Shown: one piece after another, positions 13,861 to 18,934 of the stretch
Position numbering within the stretch: position 1 is the stretch's first letter
Layout of the letters: each line of letters starts with the position of its first letter
Assembly (NCBI GenBank): GCA_900557385.1
Contig: USSP01000004.1
Coordinates: 1-18,934, forward strand
Direction of reading: 5' to 3'
DNA: 18,934 nt
Origin: an uncultured Lachnospiraceae bacterium
Lineage (GTDB): Bacteria > Bacillota > Clostridia > Lachnospirales > Lachnospiraceae
Notes under the pieces: model-generated
Told to the model about the DNA's origin: nothing
Databases searched by the model: none
What the model saw: only the letters and a program-made list of their open reading frames with translations
Made by a program: the position numbers and the translations under genes

Positions 13861-15273
13861 ATGCAACAGCTTGACACAAAAGAACTGGACAGCTTTTTAC
13901 AGCAAAAAATCAGGGAACACAATTTCCCCGGTGTAGCGGTAGCGGTACACGGTCCTGATGGCTTTTGCTTTGAAAAGGGCTACGGCTATCGGGATCTGGA
14001 TAGAAAAATTACCCCGGACGCCGACACCATCTTCGGCATTGCTTCCATGGGGAAATCCATGGCAGCCCTCAGCTGCTGCATCCTTGCAGCAGAGGGAAAG
14101 CTCAGTCTGGACGATCCGGTAAGCAAATACCGCCCGGACTTCAAGGTGCCGGGAAACCCTGCGGATACGGTGACCGTGCGGCATCTGGGCATGCATACCA
14201 CCGGAATTCCCCCCATGGAGCCACTGGAATGGTCCATTGCGGTGAACACACCGGACAGACATTCCGACTGGGATGTGAAAATGCAGGAGAGCGCACCCAA
14301 CTCCATGAGCACCATTGAGCAGATTATCGAATATATTGCCAATTGTCCTTATCCCACGCTGGGTGGCTCCGGAGAATACATGAGCTATTCCAACGAAGGC
14401 TATGCCGTTCTTTGTTATGTGGTGGATGCGGCAGCGGGAGAGCCGCTGGAGGATTTCTTGGACAAGCGGATTTTCGAACCCCTGAAAATGACCCGCTCTA
14501 CACTGGATGTGGATGCCGGCCGTGCCAGAGCCATTGCCAAAGAAGGAAATATCACCGCTTTATTTGAGGAAGACGAAAACGGAAATCTTGTAGGAGATGA
14601 GCAGTGGTCGATTTTACCCCCTTTCCGTGCCTGTGCCTGCGTGAAATCCACAGCCCATGATATGGCGAGGTACTACCAGTGCCTGGCAAACAAAGGGGTA
14701 CTGGATGGAGAACAGGTCATTCCTGCCAAGGCGGTAGAACTGATGATTGGAGCCGGCTTCCCGGAACAGGAGAAAGCAGTCTATTGTATGGGACTGAACA
14801 AACGTGTGGAGGATGGACATGTGTACTGTGAACATTCCGGCGGACTTCACGGCGTTTCCTCCGAAGGAGGACTGTTAAAAGATGAGAACTACGGCTTTGC
14901 CGTATTATGTAATGAAGGGGATGTGGATCCCTCCGATTTAATCTGGGCATTATATAACTGGGTACTGGGTTATCCCCTGGACAGACCCCACCGCTGGCTG
15001 TTCCCGGTGGAGGAAGAATTTTCCGAGCCACAGGCACTGTATGGCAGCTATATCTGCCATGAGGGTGTGCCGGTGACGGCGATTGTCTACCAGGACGAGG
15101 GCAGACTGATGGTAGAGAAGGATGGAAAGCGCTACCATCTGCGTCATTGCGGACAAGGCTGGTTCCAGCTGATGAATGAAAAGGATGAGATTCAAGGACG
15201 CATGCACTTCCTGATCCGAGATGGACAGGCATGGGGCGTGCAGGTGTTTACCCGGATTTTTACAAGAATGTAA
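13861..15273 (+). CDS. beta-lactamase-family serine hydrolase (class C / PBP4*-like)
   Basis: 470 residues with the three class C-type active-site motifs: SxxK as SMGK (Ser62, Lys65), YxN as YSN (Tyr176-Asn178), and HxG as HSGG (His325-Gly327) in place of KTG. The last 100 residues form a separate C-terminal domain, probably lipocalin-like beta structure as in many members. There is no signal peptide, so it is probably cytoplasmic, which argues against a role as a resistance enzyme or cell-wall peptidase. The family includes esterases, D-aminopeptidases and amidases, and the substrate cannot be read from sequence. It is the first gene after a good promoter; the amidotransferase gene starts 22 bp downstream, suggesting one operon. 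Confidence 0.85.
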   Translation: MQQLDTKELDSFLQQKIREHNFPGVAVAVHGPDGFCFEKGYGYRDLDRKITPDADTIFGIASMGKSMAALSCCILAAEGKLSLDDPVSKYRPDFKVPGNPADTVTVRHLGMHTTGIPPMEPLEWSIAVNTPDRHSDWDVKMQESAPNSMSTIEQIIEYIANCPYPTLGGSGEYMSYSNEGYAVLCYVVDAAAGEPLEDFLDKRIFEPLKMTRSTLDVDAGRARAIAKEGNITALFEEDENGNLVGDEQWSILPPFRACACVKSTAHDMARYYQCLANKGVLDGEQVIPAKAVELMIGAGFPEQEKAVYCMGLNKRVEDGHVYCEHSGGLHGVSSEGGLLKDENYGFAVLCNEGDVDPSDLIWALYNWVLGYPLDRPHRWLFPVEEEFSEPQALYGSYICHEGVPVTAIVYQDEGRLMVEKDGKRYHLRHCGQGWFQLMNEKDEIQGRMHFLIRDGQAWGVQVFTRIFTRM

Positions 15274-15295
15274 CTACACAGAAATGAGGTTAGCA

Positions 15296-16009
15296 ATGAA
15301 TCGAAAGGTACTTGTAGCGGGCATCCCGGAGGATGTCACCAATTACATCGCGGCACTGGAAGCAATCGGCTGTGAGCCGGTGGTGGCGCTGGAACTTCCC
15401 ACGGCGGAAGGTCTGGAACTTTCCGATTTTGCAGGACTTTTACTGCCGGGAGGCTCTGACATCGACCCTGCTCTCTTTGGAGAGAAAAATAAAGGAAGCC
15501 GTACCATTCACAGAGAACTGGATGAGAAACAGCTTGCCCTTGCCCGGATTTTCGCAGAGGCAGAAAAACCCATTCTCGGCATCTGCAAGGGTTGTCAGGT
15601 TCTCAATGTGTGCTTTGGAGGAAACCTGATTCAGGATTTGCCCAATCATGACTATCATCAGTGGAACAGGGAGCGGGAAGAGGACGAACATCACGGTGCC
15701 GTTGCAGTAGGGGAAAACTGGATTTCCAGACTGTACGGAACCGATATGGTTACCATCAATAGTACCCATCACCAGGCAATTGACAGACTGGGGGAGGGGC
15801 TGGTAGTCTGCCAGAAAAGTGACGATGGTGTCATTGAGGCAGTCTGCCATGAAACGAAACCGATTTTTGCAACCCAATGGCACCCGGAACGGATGACCGG
15901 GGAGTGGAAGGCAAAGCATCCCGATACGGTAACTGCCAGAAGTGTCTGTGTGGACGGCGGACTGGTTTTTAACTATTTTTTACAGCGTTTACAGGAGTGT
16001 GACCAATGA
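15296..16009 (+). CDS. class I glutamine amidotransferase-like hydrolase (peptidase C26, PuuD-like)
   Basis: 237 residues from ATG 15296, chosen because GAGG (15286-15289) lies 6 nt upstream; an in-frame ATG at 15284 is the alternative. A longer reading from 15221 would overlap the upstream gene and is unlikely. Visible are LLLPGGSDIDP near 49-58, the nucleophile elbow GICKG with Cys97 (Lys where most relatives have Arg), and QWHPE with His196 and Glu198, a complete Cys-His-Glu triad. Family members hydrolyse gamma-glutamyl amides; PuuD acts on gamma-glutamyl-GABA. The exact substrate is inferred only by family. The stop overlaps the next start as ATGA (16006-16009). Confidence 0.88.
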   Translation: MNRKVLVAGIPEDVTNYIAALEAIGCEPVVALELPTAEGLELSDFAGLLLPGGSDIDPALFGEKNKGSRTIHRELDEKQLALARIFAEAEKPILGICKGCQVLNVCFGGNLIQDLPNHDYHQWNREREEDEHHGAVAVGENWISRLYGTDMVTINSTHHQAIDRLGEGLVVCQKSDDGVIEAVCHETKPIFATQWHPERMTGEWKAKHPDTVTARSVCVDGGLVFNYFLQRLQECDQ

Positions 16010-16821
16010 AAAAGACACCGGACATCAATGTGGATCGGGAACAGATTTTAAGCAAAATTCAGTGCTTTGCCCTGGATATGGATGGTACCATTTATTTGGG
16101 AGAGCAGTGGATCGATGGGGCAAAGGATTTTCTCCATAAGGTAGAGGAGGCAGGAAAACGCTATGTTTTTCTCACCAACAATTCTTCTAAAAACCCGGAG
16201 GTGTATGTGGACAAGCTGCACCGCATGGGACTGGAAGTGGGAAAAGAGCAGATTGTGACCTCCGGACAGGCGACCATCTTTTATCTCCAAAAGCATTTTC
16301 CCGGGAAAAAGGTATTCTTGCTGGGAAACGAACTGCTGAAAGCGGAGTTTGAGCAGGAAGGTATTATGTTAGAGGACGAACACCCGGATGTGGTGGTGGT
16401 AGGCTTTGATACGACGCTGGATTATGCCAAGATGTGCAAGGTTTGTGATTTTGTCCGGGCAGGACTGCCGTATCTGTCCACCCATCCCGACTATAACTGC
16501 CCCACGGAAACCGGATTTATCCCTGATGCCGGGGCAATCCACGCCTTTATCCATGCTTCCGCATTCCGTTATCCTGATCGGATTATCGGAAAGCCGAACG
16601 GGGATATCATAGATTATCTCATTGACCGCATCAAGCTTCCGAAGGAGGAGGTTATTATGATTGGAGATCGGCTGTATACCGATGTGGCAGCCGGTAGAAA
16701 CAACGGGCTTTACAGTATGCTGGTACTCAGTGGCGAAGCTACCATGGAGGATGCAGCACAGTCTGAAGTAGAGCCACATCTGATTTTTGATTCCGTAAAG
16801 GAGATTATTCCCTATTTATGA
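16006..16821 (+). CDS. HAD-superfamily phosphatase, NagD-like (subclass IIA)
   Basis: 271 residues. HAD motif I is DMDGTIYLG (Asp24 nucleophile, Asp26 acid/base), motif II is LTNNSSK, the motif III lysine is in GKPNGD, and motif IV is MIGDRLYTD. The cap insertion between motifs II and III contains PDVVVVGFD, as in NagD and nitrophenylphosphatase relatives. It is a cytoplasmic, Mg-dependent phosphatase; natural substrates in the family range from nucleotides and sugar phosphates to phosphoglycolate and cannot be told from sequence. It overlaps both neighbours by 4 nt (ATGA at 16006-16009 and 16818-16821), so translation of three genes is probably coupled. Confidence 0.9.
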   Translation: MKKTPDINVDREQILSKIQCFALDMDGTIYLGEQWIDGAKDFLHKVEEAGKRYVFLTNNSSKNPEVYVDKLHRMGLEVGKEQIVTSGQATIFYLQKHFPGKKVFLLGNELLKAEFEQEGIMLEDEHPDVVVVGFDTTLDYAKMCKVCDFVRAGLPYLSTHPDYNCPTETGFIPDAGAIHAFIHASAFRYPDRIIGKPNGDIIDYLIDRIKLPKEEVIMIGDRLYTDVAAGRNNGLYSMLVLSGEATMEDAAQSEVEPHLIFDSVKEIIPYL

Positions 16822-18143
16822 TAGAAGCACCCATTTCTGTAATCAAGATCATAGAGACACTGGAGCAGACAGGATACGAGGCCTATGCAGTGGGGGGCTG
16901 TGTCCGGGATAGTCTGCTGGGGAGAACTCCCAGTGACTGGGATATTACCACCTCTGCCCGTCCAGAACAGGTGAAGGCGCTTTTTTCCCATACCATCGAC
17001 ACCGGGATCCAGCACGGCACAGTGACCGTGATGCTGGAGCATGTGGGCTATGAGGTGACGACCTATCGGATTGATGGGGAATACGAGGACAACCGGCATC
17101 CAAAGGAGGTGATTTTCACCTCCCTGCTTACCGAGGATTTGAAACGCCGGGATTTTACCATTAATGCCATGGCATGGAATCCCCAAAAAGGCATGATTGA
17201 TGAGTTTGGCGGAATGGCGGATTTGGAAGAAGGAATCATCCGCTGTGTGGGAAGCCCGGAAGAAAGGTTTTCGGAAGATGCCCTGCGCATGATGCGGGCG
17301 GTGCGTTTTTCTGCCCAGCTGGGATATGAAATTGAGCCTGCCACTAAGGCTGCGATTCGGAAACTGGCACCTAACCTGCGATCTGTAAGCGCGGAGCGAA
17401 TCCAGGTGGAACTTGTCAAACTGGTGGAATCCATGCATCCGGACTATCTCCGGGTGGCTTATGAAACCGGCATTACCAAAGTGATTTTGCCGGAGTTTGA
17501 TCGCTGCATGGAGACAGAACAGTGCAATCCCCATCACTGCTATACGGTGGGCGAACATATTTTGCACAGTATGCTCGCTGCACCATCGAACCGTTACCTA
17601 CGGCTGACCATGCTGTTTCACGACATCGCCAAGCCGGAGACGAAAAAGACGGATGAACAGGGGATTGACCATTTTCATGGACATCAGGAAGCTGGTGCGG
17701 AGATGGCAAAAAGCATTCTGCGCCGGTTGAAATTTGATAACGAGACGATTCATGTGGTGTCGAAGCTCATCAGCTTCCACGATTACCGTTTCCCGGCGGA
17801 GAGACGCAGCGTGCGCCGGGCAGTATGGAAGGTGGGAGAGGATCTGTTTCCTATGCTGCTGCAGGTAAAGGAAGCGGATACCATGGCGCAGAGCTTTTTT
17901 GAACGGCAGGAAAAGCTGGACTGGATCGCCCGGGTGGAAGCACTATATCATGCCATCCTGAAAGACAGGGAATGTCTGTCCCTAAAAGATCTGGCAGTGA
18001 CCGGCAGAGACTTGATTCAGGCAGGCTTTGAGCCGGGGCCGGAGTTGGGAAAAATCCTCAATGAGATGCTCCAGGATGTACTGGAACACCCGGAACACAA
18101 TACGAAAGAATATTTGTTACAGTACCCTCATAAGATAGGTTAG
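16818..18143 (+). CDS. cca: tRNA nucleotidyltransferase (CCA-adding, class II) with HD domain
   Basis: 441 residues. The class II nucleotidyltransferase head has AVGGCVRD (24-31) and the metal-binding Asp40/Asp42 in SDWDIT. RRDFTINAMAW (110-120) and EDALRMMRAVRF (153-164) are the ribose- and base-recognition motifs, and SAERIQVELVKL follows. A C-terminal HD domain starts at FHDIAKPETKK (His268-Asp269) and includes HFHGHQEAG. It adds or repairs the 3' CCA end of tRNAs in the cytoplasm. Some bacteria split the job between CC-adding and A-adding enzymes, and sequence by eye does not exclude that. Its start overlaps the phosphatase stop and has no separate ribosome site apart from coding sequence, which supports coupling. 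Confidence 0.93.
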   Translation: MIEAPISVIKIIETLEQTGYEAYAVGGCVRDSLLGRTPSDWDITTSARPEQVKALFSHTIDTGIQHGTVTVMLEHVGYEVTTYRIDGEYEDNRHPKEVIFTSLLTEDLKRRDFTINAMAWNPQKGMIDEFGGMADLEEGIIRCVGSPEERFSEDALRMMRAVRFSAQLGYEIEPATKAAIRKLAPNLRSVSAERIQVELVKLVESMHPDYLRVAYETGITKVILPEFDRCMETEQCNPHHCYTVGEHILHSMLAAPSNRYLRLTMLFHDIAKPETKKTDEQGIDHFHGHQEAGAEMAKSILRRLKFDNETIHVVSKLISFHDYRFPAERRSVRRAVWKVGEDLFPMLLQVKEADTMAQSFFERQEKLDWIARVEALYHAILKDRECLSLKDLAVTGRDLIQAGFEPGPELGKILNEMLQDVLEHPEHNTKEYLLQYPHKIG

Positions 18144-18166
18144 AAATAACCATAGGGGGGAAGCAA

Positions 18167-18934
18167 GTGAATAGCAACGCTGTCAGTCTGCTGGAGCAGT
18201 ATGAGTTGGAAATCCTGCAAACCTGGAGGGGAAGAGACGCTTTTGTGTGTGAGTCCCCGAAGGGTCTGTTTATTTTAAAGGAATACATGGGTCCCAGAGA
18301 GAAAATCCTGTTTCAGGATCAGGTGTGCAGACAAATCCGGGAAGCGGGATTTGAAGGAGCAGAAACCCTTCTGCCCAATAAAGAGGGAGAACTGCTTACC
18401 ATCGACACGGATGGGACTGCCTATCTGTGTAAATCCTATGTGGAAGGAAGGGAATGCAATATTCGTGACCGGGAGGAAATCCTGTATCTGACCGAAGTTA
18501 TGGCACGTCTCCACAGCGTGATGCAGCTGCCCCTTCAGCAAACAGAGGGACAACAGTTACCCACACCTTCCCAGGAATTTGAAAAACGGGGCAGAGAGCT
18601 TCGCAAGGTTCGTAAATTTTTGAAAAATCGTGGACAGAAGACGGATTTTGAGTTATTTTTATCCCAGAATTATGAGCCCTTTTTCCGACAGGCGGAAGAA
18701 ATCGCCCGTCAGGCAGCGGCAATAGAAGAAGTATCACAGATGGCACAAGCAGAAGGCATGATTCCGATATGCCATGGTGACTTGCAGCATCACAACCTGC
18801 TTTTAAATGGCAGGAATGCCTTTGTCATTAATTTTGAGAAATGTGGCACCGGCAGCCAGATGCGGGATCTGTACCGGTTTATGCGGAAGTTTTTTGAGAA
18901 AAACGGCTGGTCGGTAGCGGGAGCCCGCCAGATT
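18167..18934 (+). CDS. CotS/YsxE-like spore-coat kinase family protein, cut by the right edge
   Basis: 256 codons are visible from a GTG at 18167, preceded by AGGGGGG (18154-18160) with a 6-nt spacer. The N-terminal lobe carries FILKEY, and the catalytic-loop motif of aminoglycoside-phosphotransferase-like kinases appears as ICHGDLQHHNLL (His203, Asp205, Asn210). The following metal-binding position, usually Asp in DF, reads INFEKC here (Asn222), which could weaken catalysis. RDLYRFMRKFFEK then matches the CotS/YsxE group of spore-coat proteins. It lies 23 bp after cca, probably in the same transcript. The role in spore coat is inferred from family; the C-terminal end is outside the window. 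Confidence 0.8.
   Translation, partial: MNSNAVSLLEQYELEILQTWRGRDAFVCESPKGLFILKEYMGPREKILFQDQVCRQIREAGFEGAETLLPNKEGELLTIDTDGTAYLCKSYVEGRECNIRDREEILYLTEVMARLHSVMQLPLQQTEGQQLPTPSQEFEKRGRELRKVRKFLKNRGQKTDFELFLSQNYEPFFRQAEEIARQAAAIEEVSQMAQAEGMIPICHGDLQHHNLLLNGRNAFVINFEKCGTGSQMRDLYRFMRKFFEKNGWSVAGARQI

Noticed and set aside
1..18934. CRISPR array, tRNA, rRNA, insertion sequence or prophage genes
   Set aside because: No regularly spaced repeat array, cloverleaf, rRNA segment, transposase or integrase was seen on either strand.

Overview
The window looks like chromosomal DNA of an anaerobic Firmicute, most probably a Lachnospiraceae-type gut clostridium. This rests on AGGAGG-type ribosome sites, a GHKL/LytTR two-component pair of AgrC/AgrA type, a giant cell-surface protein built from beta-helix-like, Ig-like and MBG-like modules ending in a Cys-pair and Gly/Ser stalk, and a CotS-like spore-coat kinase. 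The genus assignment is inference; no rRNA or other phylogenetic marker is present.

Layout. 1-67: possible 5' end of a minus-strand gene running off the left edge. 68-432: non-coding, holding a promoter with two 13-bp direct repeats and an extended -10. 433-10038 (+): one gene for a secreted, membrane-anchored surface protein of about 3200 residues. 10059-10099: a long hairpin serving as terminator for the two convergent transcripts. 10098-12151 (-): a LytTR response regulator followed, with a 4-nt overlap, by a GHKL sensor kinase. 12152-12664: non-coding, with a second copy of the repeat-containing promoter, a short frameshifted remnant of the surface protein's Cys-motif/stalk region, a potentially well-folded RNA of about 200 nt, and an intrinsic terminator. 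12665-13771 (+): a MocR/GabR-type regulator lacking its C-terminal domain. 13861-18934 (+): a close-packed gene row with its own sigma-A-like promoter: serine beta-lactamase-family hydrolase, class I glutamine amidotransferase (peptidase C26), HAD phosphatase, tRNA CCA-transferase, and a CotS-like kinase cut by the right edge. Two junctions in this row are ATGA start/stop overlaps.

How the parts fit. The strongest non-obvious signal is that positions 284-351 and 12217-12284 align without gaps over 68 bp (47 identities by eye). The alignment covers two direct repeats with a 20-bp period and an extended -10 at the same distance. Paired direct repeats about two DNA turns long are the usual target form of LytTR regulators, and a LytTR regulator gene starts 66 bp from the second site. 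The simplest reading is a self-contained module: sensor kinase plus LytTR regulator switching on the giant surface protein, with a second target promoter that once drove a related surface gene. That gene has collapsed to a short remnant which may now be transcribed as a structured RNA. The downstream metabolic/housekeeping row appears unrelated to this module.
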